DNA of 64,000 nt, from the NCBI GenBank assembly GCA_958450325.1, contig OY288244.1, forward strand, positions 34,843,424-34,907,423, read 5' to 3'. Both the position numbers and the translations under genes were made by a program. Position 1 is the stretch's first letter. Each line of letters starts with the position of its first letter. Positions 11,143-23,351 of this stretch are shown in pieces. This stretch comes from Agrostemma githago (Eukaryota; Streptophyta; Magnoliopsida; Caryophyllales; Caryophyllaceae). The notes under the pieces are model-generated. The model worked only from the letters and a program-made list of their open reading frames with translations. It was not told the DNA's origin and did no database searches.

Positions 11143-12150
11143 ATTGTTGCTCCCGACGCTTACACCTGATTCTAGGAAAAATACCAGTAAATGATTTGAA
11201 CATTACAAATATATTAGTGAGAGATGGGTAGAAACAAAGTAAGGACTTAACTGTTAGGTTTATATGTTATTGTAACTCAATGATTAGCATTGAATATTTG
11301 TTGCTATCGCCTGAAGGATGATGAATCAACAAGATGCTGACGTGATGCTACTAAAGATCGGGACAAGACCTGCTTAGAACTCTCAACGCCTGCTGACTCG
11401 AGTGGACAAATTGGTGCTAAGGAAGATACAATGATGACTCTGCGGCCCAGATTCGGTTTGATTAAGCTACAGACTAGTTAATCAAGAGTAGATTCTGTTC
11501 CATGATGTTGCAGTAGATCCAGATGGAGCGACCCAAGACTTGTGTGCTCGTTCCCTATGAGATGATGAAGATACCCCGCGAACTCCTTTGTGAACCTTAG
11601 AGGTCCGAAGATTCTCCTCTCTTTTTAAATCTTACTTATTTAGGATCGTTGATTCTTTTCTTCCTTCCTCTACTTCTTCTAATTCTTCTCTTATATATTC
11701 TCATCTTCATTCTCTTGGTGAATCCTTGTTCTTTTCTTCTATTCTACCATCTTTCTCTTGAGATTCTTTGGTTAGACCGGATTCTATCTTAGTGAACCCG
11801 AGTTACAGATGTTTGAGGTTTAGTAAGCCCTTGTTACCTGATTTGAGGACTATGAGTCTACCCTATCTTTTAAGCAAGCAAGAAATTCTTGAGGATTGAT
11901 TTGATTGGCAAATTGTTGATTAATGGAATTAGGATCGTGCCTTAAGTGTTGACTTTAGGTTATAGGTTACATTGATTATTTTGGAGTACTTAGAGTTGAA
12001 TATATTTTGGGAGCAGTAAGAGTACATTATATTTGGTGGATACCTAGTACCTAGCCAAGAACCGAATTAAGAGATAATATTACTTTGGAATTCTTACCTG
12101 ATGCTTATTGGATGGATGCATCGCGAATATTTGGGATCTTAGAGTATTGT
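11143..12150 (+). other. LARD interior, 5' part, non-coding
   Basis: About 1 kb of interior between the primer-binding site and the nested element. No Gag-like frame is open on either strand. The last five bases, ATTGT, are the target duplication of the nested insertion. Confidence 0.6.
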
Positions 12151-13176
12151 TGATCCGAATCAAGAAGCTACTAATCCTAGTAAGGAAGTACTAAAGAGCT
12201 CAACGAAGTAATACCAGCTCCTACTTAACTATAGTTCAGCTACATTAGCACTAATAAAGAGTCGTCTTCAATTATGGAGCTAGCTCGAGTTTGAGCGGAA
12301 TAAAGGAGCAAATAGTCAAGGATATATGAAGGCATTAACTTAGGTTCACACCCATTCAAGCATGGGAATTTCGGATGCGAGTTCATTTTGCAGCATTGTT
12401 TTGATCAGTCCATATCTCGAGTTATACTTAGATTTTCGTAGTCATTCAAAATGGAGGAGATAGATTTTGAGCTTATCTTTCCAATGACTATTCATGAAGG
12501 CTGATTGAACAAGTATTGACAAAGTTATGGTCCGAACAAGTCAGTTGTGCATGGGAAAGCACCGGGGTTAAAGAGGACGTTTGAAGCTGGTTGTTTTCAC
12601 TTGGTGTGCACGTCCAAATGAAGCTTTGTTAGTAGCTCCATGTCCACACCAGCCACACCTTAATGCTCTCCTAGCTTTGGTTTTAACTCCATGTTTACAC
12701 TAGCTTTGTTTTTAACTCCAACCTTGTAATTAGCTCCTAGTTCACATTAGGCTTAAGCTTTGTTTTTGTCACCATTGTACTTTGTTATTGTCACCCTTGA
12801 CCAGCCGGTTTAAGGGCTCTTGTAGGCTATAAATAGCCGGCCATTTGAAGGAATAAACATCATCCAATTTGAAAATTAAAAACCAAGTTAAAGCTAAGCT
12901 TTGTGCTTTCTTTGTTTCGTCTTTGTAGTTCACAAGACAAAGTCTAGAGTGAGTCGCGTTACAAGCTCTAAACTCGCTATTTCAATCGAGTGTTTGATCT
13001 AGCAAACCGCTTTGTTGAAGTATAGGTCTACTTCACCTAGCATACTATCCTTGGTTACGGTTTATCCTTCCTTAAAACTATCTTTTCTTTCTGTTTTGGT
13101 TACTCATTCACGTTCCATTTCAGAATACTAATCATATCTCTCATTCTTGTTTCAAAGTTCATATCAACTCACATCA
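12151..13176 (+). repeat. 5' LTR of the young gypsy derivative
   Basis: It begins TGATCCGAATC and ends CTCACATCA. A strong TATA box (TATAAATA, 12828-12835) lies inside a GC-rich context (GGCTATAAATAGCC) and probably drives transcription. Confidence 0.92.
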
Positions 13177-13180
13177 TTAG

Positions 13181-13192
13181 TGGTATCAGAGC
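13181..13192 (+). promoter_or_regulatory. primer-binding site of the young gypsy derivative
   Basis: TGGTATCAGAGC, four bases after the LTR, matches the initiator methionine tRNA 3' end. Confidence 0.9.
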
Positions 13193-13217
13193 TTTGGTCA
13201 TCCATTTAGACGTAAGC

Positions 13218-14276
13218 ATGGCAGGAGTTGTGAGCTTTGAAGACTCAAGCATCATTAGTCTTTCTAAGTCCAATGGCGCATCTGGTCCTGAAGTCTACTT
13301 GGGAGAAAGAGAAGAAGAAGGAAAGAACTATGAGCTCCCAACGTTTGGTAATGTCTTAGTATTACGTACACTTCATGCTAATCCTATCCCACAAAACACC
13401 GAACAAAGAGACCAACTCTTTCACACAAAATGTCTAGTTAATACCAAGTGGTGTAGTTTGATTATTGATGGGGGTAGTTGTACGAATGTGGTCTCCACTG
13501 AAATGGTATCTAAGTTAGGTCTAACCACTACTAATCACCCTAAACCGTATGCTTTACATTGGTTAGATAATGAAAACAAAATCAAGGTCACTAAACAAGT
13601 AAGGGTGGGTTTAACTATGGGATCTTATGTCGATGAAATCCTTTGTGATGTTATCCCTATGGATGCTTGTCATATACTTTTGGGGCGACCTTGGCAGTTT
13701 GATAGGGATGTGGTACACCATGGGAGAAAAAATGAATACGAGTTTAGGGATAAGGGAAAGAAGATCATTCTAAAACCTATGACTCCCCAAGCTGTTAGAG
13801 CTATGACCTCCAACAAAACCAATAAGCCTAACCTTACCATTGAGAGTGAAGTAGAACAGGCTTTACAAGAGGGGGAACGTGTCCTTGACATGGGTACTAT
13901 AGAGGAACCATTTAGGAGTAATAATGGGTTGGGAAGGAAACAAGTCGAGGAGTTGCCAAAGGAACTGGGTTTGGTCATTCCTAATGAATTATCAGCTGGT
14001 TTGACACCTAGGGAAGATCATGAAGTCTTAAGGCATGAAGGTGTTAAGAACAAAGTCGTGGCTAATGCTCCATCTTGTCACTACACACAATCATCCACTT
14101 TAGATGCAAGCACGCTTGGATTTGAGACCTTGAAAGACTCCATGGATGCTGATGTACTCACCGAATGCAAGGCTGGTGTTCTTGGTACTTTTGTTGAGTT
14201 TGTTTTGCAGGGATCTTCCTTTAACAAGAAACCATCGTTGTGTCCCAAGGCATCCTATTTCAGAGTGTATAACTAG
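13218..14276 (+). CDS. retropepsin-like aspartic protease fragment of a gypsy polyprotein
   Basis: The first true ATG is at 13218 (MAGVVSFEDSS); the frame is open from TTG at 13194. The frame contains a retroviral-type aspartic protease: the active-site segment CSLIIDGGSCTNVVS has DGGS in place of the usual DSGS, and the C-terminal part has IPMDACHILLGRPWQFDRDVVHHG, the hydrophobic-Gly block of Ty3/gypsy proteases. No Gag domain or zinc knuckle precedes it. After about residue 190 the sequence becomes low-information linker (PMTPQAVRAM, EVEQALQEGER) and stops where reverse transcriptase would be expected. It overlaps the next frame by about 130 bases, marking the internal deletion junction. 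Whether the DGGS variant is active is unknown. In a functional element this protease would process Gag-Pol in the virus-like particle. Confidence 0.75.
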   Translation: MAGVVSFEDSSIISLSKSNGASGPEVYLGEREEEGKNYELPTFGNVLVLRTLHANPIPQNTEQRDQLFHTKCLVNTKWCSLIIDGGSCTNVVSTEMVSKLGLTTTNHPKPYALHWLDNENKIKVTKQVRVGLTMGSYVDEILCDVIPMDACHILLGRPWQFDRDVVHHGRKNEYEFRDKGKKIILKPMTPQAVRAMTSNKTNKPNLTIESEVEQALQEGERVLDMGTIEEPFRSNNGLGRKQVEELPKELGLVIPNELSAGLTPREDHEVLRHEGVKNKVVANAPSCHYTQSSTLDASTLGFETLKDSMDADVLTECKAGVLGTFVEFVLQGSSFNKKPSLCPKASYFRVYN

Positions 14277-14892
14277 AGAAACTCATGAAGAAAGACCAGC
14301 TGAAACTTTTGACATGACCAAGACCTTAGAGGTGATAAAAGAACACTTCTTTTTGCTAAAGATACAAGGGATTGATCAGAACATTGGGAGCAAATGCTTA
14401 ACAAGGCCGTTCTCAAGGAGTCCTTTCAGAACAAGGGAGTACTTACCATTTTTTGAAATGACTCATTTCGGTGTTTGTTACCCAACAGATGAAGCTAGCA
14501 AAGGGCCTGACTTGTACGTTAGAGAAGTGATTCGGGAAAGGATCAAAGAAGCCTACAAAAGAAGGTCCAACAAAAACAGAAAACCGAGACTTTTCCAAGA
14601 GGATGACTTGGTTTTGGTTCACTTGAGAAAGGAGAGGTTTTCAAGCAAAAGGAAGACCAAGTGGAAGCCAGAAACAGAAGTTCCATACAAGGTATACAAC
14701 AATACTTGCAAGATGAAGTTGCCGGATAGTTATGAAGTTCATACCACGTCCAAAGTGGGAGATTTTGCTCTTTATCTTAATGAAGATGGTTGTTCAGAAT
14801 TGAGGACAATTCCTTCTAAAGGGGGAGGAGATGATCCGAATCAAGAAGCTACTAATCCTAGTAAGGAAGTACTAAAGAGCTCAACGAAGTAA
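14146..14892 (+). pseudogene. gypsy integrase C-terminal fragment
   Basis: The recognisable part runs from about 14520 to 14830. It includes FQEDDLVLVHLRKERF, KRKTKWKPETEVPYKV, KLPDSYEVHTTSKVGDFALYLNEDG and ELRTIPSKGGG, the usual tail of plant Ty3/gypsy integrases that follows the catalytic core. The preceding residues do not contain the zinc-binding HHCC or the DDE triad. The frame starts upstream in the end of the protease frame and reads through the purine tract into the 3' LTR, stopping at 14892. It has no catalytic capacity alone. It may persist only because the DNA carries signals needed for reverse transcription or packaging. Confidence 0.75.
14818..14831 (+). other. polypurine tract of the young gypsy derivative
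   Basis: AAAGGGGGAGGAGA directly precedes the 3' LTR at 14832, the expected place for the plus-strand primer. Confidence 0.9.
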
Positions 14893-15857
14893 TACCAGCT
14901 CCTACTTAACTATAGTTCAGCTACATTAGCACTAATAAAGAGTCGTCTTCAATTATGGAGCTAGCTCGAGTTTGAGCGGAATAAAGGAGCAAATAGTCAA
15001 GGATATATGAAGGCATTAACTTAGGTTCACACCCATTCAAGCATGGGAATTTCGGATGCGAGTTCATTTTGCAGCATTGTTTTGATCAGTCCATATCTCC
15101 AGTTATACTTAGATTTTCGTAGTCATTCAAAATGGAGGAGATAGATTTCGAGCTTATCTTTCCAATGACTATTCATGAAGGCTGATTGAACAAGTATTGA
15201 CAAAGTTATGGTCCGAACAAGTCAGTTGTGCATGGGAAAGCACCGGGGTTAAAGAGGACGTTTGAAGCTGGTTGTTTTCACTTGGTGTGCACGTCCAAAT
15301 GAAGCTTTGTTAGTAGCTCCATGTCCACACCAGCCACACCTTAATGCTCTCCTAGCTTTGGTTTTAACTCCATGTTTACACTAGCTTTGTTTTTAACTCC
15401 AACCTTGTAATTAGCTTCTAGTTCACATTAGGCTTAAGCTTTGTTTTTGTCACCATTGTACTTTGTTATTGTCACCCTTGACCAGCCGGTTTAAGGGCTC
15501 TTGTAGGCTATAAATAGCCGGCCATTTGAAGGAATAAACATCATCCAATTTGAAAATTAAAAACCAAGTTAAAGCTAAGCTTTGTGCTTTCTTTGTTTCG
15601 TCTTTGTAGTTCACAAGACAAAGTCTAGAGTGAGTCGCGTTACAAGCTCTAAACTCGCTATTTCAATCGAGTGTTTGATCTAGCAAACCGCTTTGTTGAA
15701 GTATAGGTCTACTTCACCTAGCATACTATCCTTGGTTACGGTTTATCCTTCCTTAAAACTATCTTTTCTTTCTGTTTTGGTTACTCATTCACGTTCCATT
15801 TCAGAATACTAATCATATCTCTCATTCTTGTTTCAAAGTTCATATCAACTCACATCA
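14832..15857 (+). repeat. 3' LTR of the young gypsy derivative
   Basis: It is collinear with the 5' LTR without indels (constant offset 2681). The mismatches seen are at about 15100, 15150 and 15417. The duplication ATTGT follows. Confidence 0.92.
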
Positions 15858-15862
15858 ATTGT

Positions 15863-17574
15863 TTAAAGTGTTAGCCTGAGTGTTGTGGTAGTACCAATGA
15901 AGGTTTTTGGTAATGTTGTTAGAAATTTTGATTGACATAGATTACCCGTATTTCTTGTGGATTAGAGCGTTGATCGTTGTTTAAGGTTGTAACCTATGAA
16001 AATTGGAGTTGAGTAATCTAATAACTTTGATAAATTATTGTTAACCTTGAAGGAGAGAAACATATTGCACAATTAAAATTGGATTTATCGCGTTGTTTTG
16101 AGGAATACTTAATGCGAATCATCTTGATGGATTTATAGTTCAGAACCCTTAGACCAATGAGATTGTGGCTTCGTTGAGTTAATAAATATTTTGGTGGTTT
16201 CCCTGATACAATATGAAATTTGATGGAATTTTCGGAAACCTTAGTCCAATGACGTGTTTGAAGATGTGAGTGTTTACGCCTTTACCTATAGGTTTGAGCG
16301 TGTTTGAGGAGTTGTTGTACTTTCCCAACTTCTGTACTTGTGGCATTATAGATATGTTGGTGATCATTTTTGAGGATTTTGTGCCCTAACATTGTTAAAT
16401 TGGTGGATCTCGTTTATTGTTCCTTACTCGAGAAACTTAGGGTGTACCTCGAGTTCAGAATTTATGAGCTTTGGATTTAGGAACTAACCCTATCGATGGT
16501 AAGTTTGAGTGTGTTTTGATGACCGTTGGAATTTTAATTGATGAGATTAGATTGTAAAACAATTGTCGATTAGTATCGTGTCGTTTGAACGATTGGATAA
16601 TCACGTAAGACATTTAGGAGATTGTAACTGAGTAGTAACACCTAGTGCTTAATATTGGACTTAACATTTTGATGGAAATTAGGAACCCATGTTGTGGGAA
16701 TCGTACCGGGAATCTCGAGATGGTTAATTTATTCTCTAATCCTCGAGACCTCTATTTAACTCTCAATTTTGTTCCTCCCCGTAGCTTTTCTTAAATCCTG
16801 CTACTTCTTCTTCGACCAATACCTTTGACTTCTTTATCGGGTATGAAAACTTTTGTTTCGATTTGTCGTTGACTTTGACTCTATTTATCCGTTTACCTTT
16901 TTCCCGAACATATTCTATGATAGGTTTGACTAAATTTTTTTTTTTAAAAAAAAAAATTGATTTTCGTGAAACTTTAACATTTTGAGTTATAAATTTCAAA
17001 ACATTGTATTTCGTTTTTGTTTTATTTTTAGTCCTGTTTAAAAAGGGTATTAATAAATTATTTTTAAGTATTTCGAAAATTGTTTCCAATTTCAATTTTT
17101 CAAGCGTGTTTAAATCTTACGAAAACTTTCATAATTGCTAATTTTTTGATTTCTACAAGATTATTATGTAAAACGGTTTAACATTTGAAAAAAAAAATCA
17201 TCGTATGTCTTAGGTTTTATTTTATTGTCGAATTTTTCTTAATTAAAATGTTTTACTGTTGTTTTGAAAATATTTGGGTACTCTTCCCCCTCGAGCTCGT
17301 TTACAAATATTATTTATCGTCATTATTTTATAAAATAATTTTTAACTTGCGATGTTATTAATTTAAATGATTTTAAACTTTGGGAATTGAGCCCAACTCT
17401 TCTTGAAATAAATTTTGTCTTCGATTTCGATTTCATATCACGTTTGAAGTTGTAAAATTTTTAAAAACCGAGATTGTGATGCGAGTTAAGCATTCTCATT
17501 TTGTTCAAGTGATATACCTTGTTTTCCATTCTATTGTTATGCTTTTGTTAGTTTCGAGGACGAAACTTCTTTTT
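15863..17574 (+). other. LARD interior, 3' part, non-coding
   Basis: About 1.7 kb with no recognisable protein frame on either strand. It contains a T/A homopolymer patch near 16930-16960. Confidence 0.6.
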
Positions 17575-17586
17575 AGTAGGGAAGAT
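17575..17586 (+). other. LARD polypurine tract
   Basis: AGTAGGGAAGAT immediately precedes TGTAACACCCC, after a segment (GAGGACGAAACTTC) typical of the 3' UTR of chromovirus-type gypsy elements. Confidence 0.75.
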
Positions 17587-20500
17587 TGTAACACCCCTGA
17601 ATTTTTAAATTAAATAAAATTAAAATTATGTTCGTATTTTTATTTTTAATGATTTAACTCGTAATTCTCAAAATTATTATAAAACGAATTTATCGTTTAA
17701 TCGTTTCAAACTCCTAAAATTCTATTTGACTCGGGAACTCTTCTTATATTTAAAACATATTTTTATTTCTGTTTCGATTCATTTTGTACATTTAATTTGA
17801 TTCTTATCGAAAGTATATTTCGACGATTTAAATTCTAAATTCTTTTTATTTATTTATATTTAAGCCCGAATTTCTATTTTTCGGCTCAAAGCTCATTTAT
17901 TTAAGTTTGTCAAAATATTTATTTCATTTCCTTGAGAAATCAATTTAATTCATTTTATCGAAAATTTTATTTTTCGGGAACTACTATTTCATCGTCTAAT
18001 TATTTATTTCTGTAAGCTTCATTTTCGTCTCAAATATTTTATTTACTCATTTTATTTGACGGCCCGATTATTTATTAATTTTATCGAGTCATTTTTGACT
18101 CAACTCGTGGGTCGGTCAACTTTGTTACGAAATTCGTTAACAAACCGATTCTTTTAATGAACCCGCTTGGTTCATTTCATCTCCACCCACCTGCCACCTA
18201 TCATTCATTCCACTTGTATATTGTGCGTCCCCCTTTTTCTTCTATTTGTTTCCACTTACTGCCATTCACCCCTGCCTCTTTATTATCCACCGTTTCACCT
18301 CCATCACCTATTCATTCCTCCTCCCTTATTCATTTTGTTTGTTTTGGTCTGCCATCTTATCCCAACGTATAACTCGATCTGCCGTACACCAACTTCATCA
18401 ATCTTCACCATTTCTTGCGTGTATCTTCTTTAACCGTCCCTTCTTCGGCTTCTGTTCGTCATGATCGTTATTGTTGTTATTTCCCTGCTCATTTTCTTCT
18501 CCGGTTCATGCTTGGTACGTGACTTTACTGCTGCTCCTTTTTGCTACTGGATTGTTGTTGTTCCATGTTTTGAACGTGCTGCTACTTGTCTTTGTTAGCC
18601 TCATTTTCGGTCTCGGTTCAGTCCAATTATTCTTTCCTTCATTTCCCCTGTTTTCTTCCCCTCATGTCTGCGTGAGTTGCTGCTGCCTTTCCGTACCTGT
18701 CTGCCCTTCGTTTCTGCTGTGTTCTCGTTAAATGCTCTCTTCTTTACTCTATTCATCATCTTCGTTTCTTCTCTTACTCGCTCGTCTCATCTATTTTGCT
18801 GCCATTCTCTTCTCTTCTGTAAGTTATTCTTTATCTACTGTTGTTTTCATATTCTAATGCTGCGGCTGCTGTTTCTTCTCGTCTATTCTTTGCTCCGTTT
18901 TCTTCTTCTCTTGTGTTATTCTCTCGATTGCTCTGTTTTCGCGTTCCATTTCTGCTTTCTTCTTCGTTTCGTTGTACTGTTTCGGTCTTGTGAGCTTCTG
19001 TCATCGATACAGTTTGGCTTTTCTTGCTGAGACTATTGTCGATGCCCCTGATATGTATGCCTTGTTTGTAGTCATCACTTTTCGGTTTCATGACTCGGTT
19101 CATTGTTCTTGTCGGCTGTAGGTTGTACGTTATTACTTCTCTAGCGTCCTTTGTTCGGGACATCTATTTCAAACCATTTTATGTCAATTCGTTACCATGT
19201 TTAGAGGCTCGGTTCTTTTTGGTCTTCGTGTCTATGTGTGACACATCATTTCCCTTTCCGTCTTGTGTCGAATATCTTGTCTCATTCTTTTGTTTTGTCT
19301 TCTCGACTATCATGGTGAATCATGCTACTAAAGACTAGCGGTTTTACAACTTGGAGCTTAAAGACGACATTTCTACTGATGTGAAGCTTGGGTTGATCAA
19401 GAAGGACGAGTACAAGTTCGTTTCGGATGTCGAGTGAAGGTAACTTTAGGACATTACTCGATTTTATATCGTATGTTTGAGTAGAAGTATGTAGTAAATA
19501 TTGTAACTTCGATTTTCTAATTTTAGCTATTTATTATTTGCTAAAAATATTATTTTTAAATTGTGCCTTATAAATATTTTACGACTTTTGATATCGTTTT
19601 ATAAATCATTAGTAATTTTATTATTTGTGATCGTTTATAATATTTTGTTGGTTATCGTGACACTAGTAACTAAATTGCAACGATTTCATATTTTTCTCAT
19701 ATTTTGTTAATTAATAATTTTAACTCAGAATTCATATTTTCTATTATAATCGAGATTTGTATACTTGTTTAATAAATTAATTTTTGTTTTACGATTTATA
19801 CTAATAAATGAGGAAATAGTCGATTTTGTTTTAAATATAATTTTAGTCGAGATTATTTTCACTAATAATTTCTTATTTGTTTACAATTGACTATTTTTAG
19901 TAAATCCGTATTATCTATTAACAAAATGTATTTGTTAAAACTAATTTTAAAGTTTTATAAAATCTCGTTTAATTTATAAACCTCGTTGACTCAATTAATT
20001 TTGATGTTGTTTTTCTTAAAACACCTATTTTCTAAAATTTATAATGTTAACTCGATTTCCTAATTATTTATTAAATACTATATATTGACTTATTATAATT
20101 TATTTATATTTTGAGTAACGAATTTAGAAATATATTAAAGTTACGATAACGACGATAATAATAAAATGTTAATTTTGTTAGAAATGTTATTTTTGTACAT
20201 TTCACTTATTTTAATCACTTTCGTATTATCTATAACAAATTTTCTATTTTAAGTAAGTTTCTAAAATTAGTAAGTTTCTATTTATAGAAAATTTTCCTTT
20301 TTATATACAATGTTTATTCCTTTTATCCTCATAATGATTATATCTTTTGTTTATATCGATAATGGCTTGTTTTGGAGTTATGGAATAAGGACAAGTGTGA
20401 GGTTAGAGTAATATAATCTGGGGTTTACGTTTTTGCCATCAACTATAAGGCTGGTGTGTCTTTATGGGGCACAGTGGTTGTTGAACCGAGCATATATGGT

Positions 20501-21256
20501 GTTCGGGAGTGTATGTACATTTTGACCTTAAACTCGTGCCTCGTAGTGTAAGACGCCGTCGGGTTGAACTGATTATTTATGGTCCTCGGGAGGGGTGTGC
20601 ATATTGTCTTAAACTAGGGTCACGCATTTATAAGTCGCCGTCCTATTATGGTTGAGTAGCCTATATAGAGACCGAAGTTTTTTTTGTTTGAACTAAGTTC
20701 TCGAAGCTAGTTTTTAGTATTCTCCTAGTGAAAGTCTAGCCGTCGACACTAATCCTATCCATAACGCCATTTTGAATATTTTTATTATTATCGATACTTT
20801 TTTTTATTTGCAGGTTGGCAAATATTTGAAGTTTTCTTCTGAAAACTTGTTCTGATTTTATTGTTCCAATATTTTAAGTTTTCTCCGAAAGTTTATTTTT
20901 ATTATATATGTTCTCCATTTTAACTATTTTGATATAATAATACTATTTTTTTCCATATGATATAATATGGCTGGGAGAACGTCCGAGTTACTCCCCACTG
21001 ACGTGGTTGTTGTGTTTACAACATGACAGGTATTTGCTGCAGGGTTTTGGGTGTGAGCTAGCGAGTAGCGTGGATCCTACTCTTTCTTTATTAATGTAAT
21101 TTATGGATTTGTATAACCCGTTTGGAGAATTTTCTTTTTAGCCCTTTGTATTGACTTACCATTTCTTTTAATAAGATATAGTTTGTCAGTATGTTTTAAT
21201 CCCAACTCTACAGTATTTCCGCCACTGTATTGCATTAGATTTTCTAGGGGATTACA
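17587..21256 (+). repeat. complete 3' LTR of the LARD (3670 bp)
   Basis: It begins TGTAACACCCC and ends GGGGATTACA. It contains a C/T-rich stretch at about 18150-18800 and lacks the solo LTR present in the 5' copy. The bases after it (ACCCT) cannot be tested as a target duplication because the 5' LTR start is missing. Confidence 0.88.
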
Positions 21257-21288
21257 ACCCTCCTTTTGTTACATCTCAAATCGCCACC

Positions 21289-23351
21289 ATGCCTGGATCG
21301 GGCACCATATTTGCCAAACCTCATGACAAATTGACCCCATTCAATGCTATTGAACTAGCTGCCTTCACCAAATTAACCTCCTCGACTTATCGAGGATGGT
21401 CTGGTCAAATCTCATATTTGCTTTTCGGTTTTGACCTCATCAAGTAACCAGATGGGTCATCTTCCTGCCCTCCTCAAACCGACACTGTCGTCGACAAAGA
21501 TGAGAGTCTGTTAACTCTCTAAATCCGGAGTATCTCACCTGGATACGCCAGGACTCCCTCTTGAAGGCCGCGCTTCGCGGTACCATTTGTGAAACAATTG
21601 TTCCGTTTCGATCTCAATTCTTGTGTAACTTCTTCGAAAATACGGACTACTCTTCGCACCAGTTAAGCCAATCCTTCTCGTGGGCATATTATGCAAATTA
21701 AAGATCGTCTTAATTCTATTGCTAAAATTGATCTCACTGCTACTGAATATATGCAGGCTATTTAGTGTGGATGAATTAGCCAACCTTGAAAAGCCCATGG
21801 ATAATGAAGATGTCATTACCAAGGTCCTCTAGCCAACCTTGCTAAATATCACTCCTTATTGAAGCTGTTAAGCATCGGGACACAACCATATCCTTTGATG
21901 CTCTTCAGGAGTGTCTCATCCAATTTGACCGATTACTCAAACACACTTCCCGTACCACTACCTCTCCCGGCCCCACCTCTGCTCACGCGGTTTACCAGAA
22001 CCACTCCTCGCGTCAGCCTACCTGCACTCCTCAACCCGCCCTATTACCTTCTCCTACTGACTTTAACCTACCTTCCTTCAAGGGTAAGTGTCAATGGTGT
22101 CATGCCTCGGGCCACTTCCTTTGTAATTGCCAAATTTTTAAGTCCCTCTACCCCGACATAGTTGTCCTACTCCGTAACCCTCAGTCTCATTCCAATACTC
22201 GTAACCCCTCGTGCCAACCTTGTAGCTGCCGAACCTTCATCCCTGTGGCTCATTGATAGTGGTGCCACACATCATATAACTCATGACCTTCACAATCTTG
22301 CACTTCATGCCCCATATGACGGGACCGATGATCTTCTTGTTGGTGACGGGTCTTCCCTCCACATAGATAATATTGGTTCCTTTTCTATTCTTTTACCTTC
22401 CAATATTTCTATTAAATTTGATAAAGTTCTCCGTGCTCCTTCTATTTCAAAAAATATCATCTATGTCTCTCATTTTTGTCTTGATAATGATGTAGTTGCT
22501 AATTTTACTCATGATTCGTGTGTTTTGTAGGACCGGCAAACGGGACGAGTGCTTCTCCAAGGTCGACTTAAACTAGGGTTGTACGAGTGGTCTCTCTCGA
22601 GCTCCCCCACGGCTTTCCTCACTTCCACGTCATCCTCAACTCTTTGGCATCACAAGCTCGGTCACCCCTCGTCCTCTATTATTAGTACTATTTTTAAACT
22701 AGCTAATTTCATTTTTTTCGCATAATAAAGAGCATTGTAATGCGTGTTCGACTCATAAGAGTCATAAACTTCCGTTTGCTTTAAATATTCTAAGTTCTAC
22801 TAAACCTTTGGAGCTACTTTACTCTGACGTTTGGACTTCACCTATTTATTCTATCGATGGTTTTAAATATTATGTTGTCTTTGTCGATCATTTTACTCGT
22901 TATACCTGGATTACCCTTTAAAACAAAAATCGGACACTTATGCTATTTTTGCTCGTTTCCGTGCTCTTGTTGAGAATTTTTTTTATCCTATCAATTCTTC
23001 AAAAAAAATATGATAATGGAGGTGAATACCTCAAACTCACACCATCTACCACTTCCGATTGCATCACTCATCTTACCTCTCCACCTCACACACCCGAGCA
23101 TAATGGTCTCGCTGAACGACGTCACCGTCACATAGTTGAGACCGGACTTCCTCTCATTACTCACGCACACATTCCCACCACTTATTGGTCTTATGCCTTC
23201 ACCATTGCGGTTTATTTATTTAATCGCATACCCACTCCCGTTATCAACAATATTTCACCTTTTACTAAACTCTTCGGACATAGTCCAAATTATTCCAAGG
23301 TTCGTAGTTTTGGGTGCTTATGTTACCCTTACCTTCGTTCCTATACGAAAC
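21289..23351 (+). pseudogene. Ty1/copia gag-protease-integrase remnant
   Basis: The order is that of a copia polyprotein. The Gag start is MPGSGTIFAKPHDKLTPFNA, with RQDSLLKAALRGTICETIVP further on. A CCHC knuckle, CQWCHASGHFLCNC, lies at about 22089. The protease motif LWLIDSGATHHIT is at about 22245, with DDLLVGDGSSLHI after it. The pre-integrase histidine motif LWHHKLGHPS is near 22644. Integrase pieces are ELLYSDVWTSP, YDNGGEYL and PEHNGLAERRHRHIVETG, covering the DDE residues. Several stops and frameshifts break it (for example stops at about 21446, 22528 and 22920). It is cut at 23351 by the family T LTR. The RNase H end resumes at 60420; reverse transcriptase is missing. No copia 5' LTR lies upstream because the LARD LTR abuts at 21256. 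Confidence 0.85.

Larger units (their letters stand above)
12151..15857 (+). mobile_element. young non-autonomous Ty3/gypsy derivative, complete with TSD
   Basis: The element is 3707 bp with two 1026-bp LTRs (12151-13176 and 14832-15857). I found only three mismatches between them by eye and no indel. It is flanked by ATTGT (12146-12150 and 15858-15862). The primer-binding site TGGTATCAGAGC is at 13181-13192 and the purine tract AAAGGGGGAGGAGA at 14818-14831. The 1655-bp interior keeps an aspartic protease frame and the C-terminal part of integrase. The Gag core, reverse transcriptase, RNase H and the integrase catalytic core are absent. It inserted into the LARD recently and must have moved using enzymes from another element. 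Confidence 0.92.
6010..21256 (+). mobile_element. large LARD-like LTR retrotransposon with two nested insertions
   Basis: Two long direct repeats, 6010-11128 (interrupted by a solo LTR) and 17587-21256, flank an interior that starts with an initiator-Met-type primer-binding site and ends with a purine-rich tract. Without nested DNA the interior is about 2.7 kb and shows no Gag or Pol frame. The LTR start TGTAACACCCC and the preceding purine-rich context resemble Ty3/gypsy chromovirus-type elements. With 3.67-kb LTRs and a non-coding interior it fits the large retrotransposon derivative class. The LTR copies differ at many positions, so the insertion is old compared with the element nested at 12151. 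Confidence 0.8.

Noticed and set aside
13194..13217. Upstream start of the protease frame
   Set aside because: The frame is open from TTG; the first ATG is at 13218, which fits eukaryotic initiation better.
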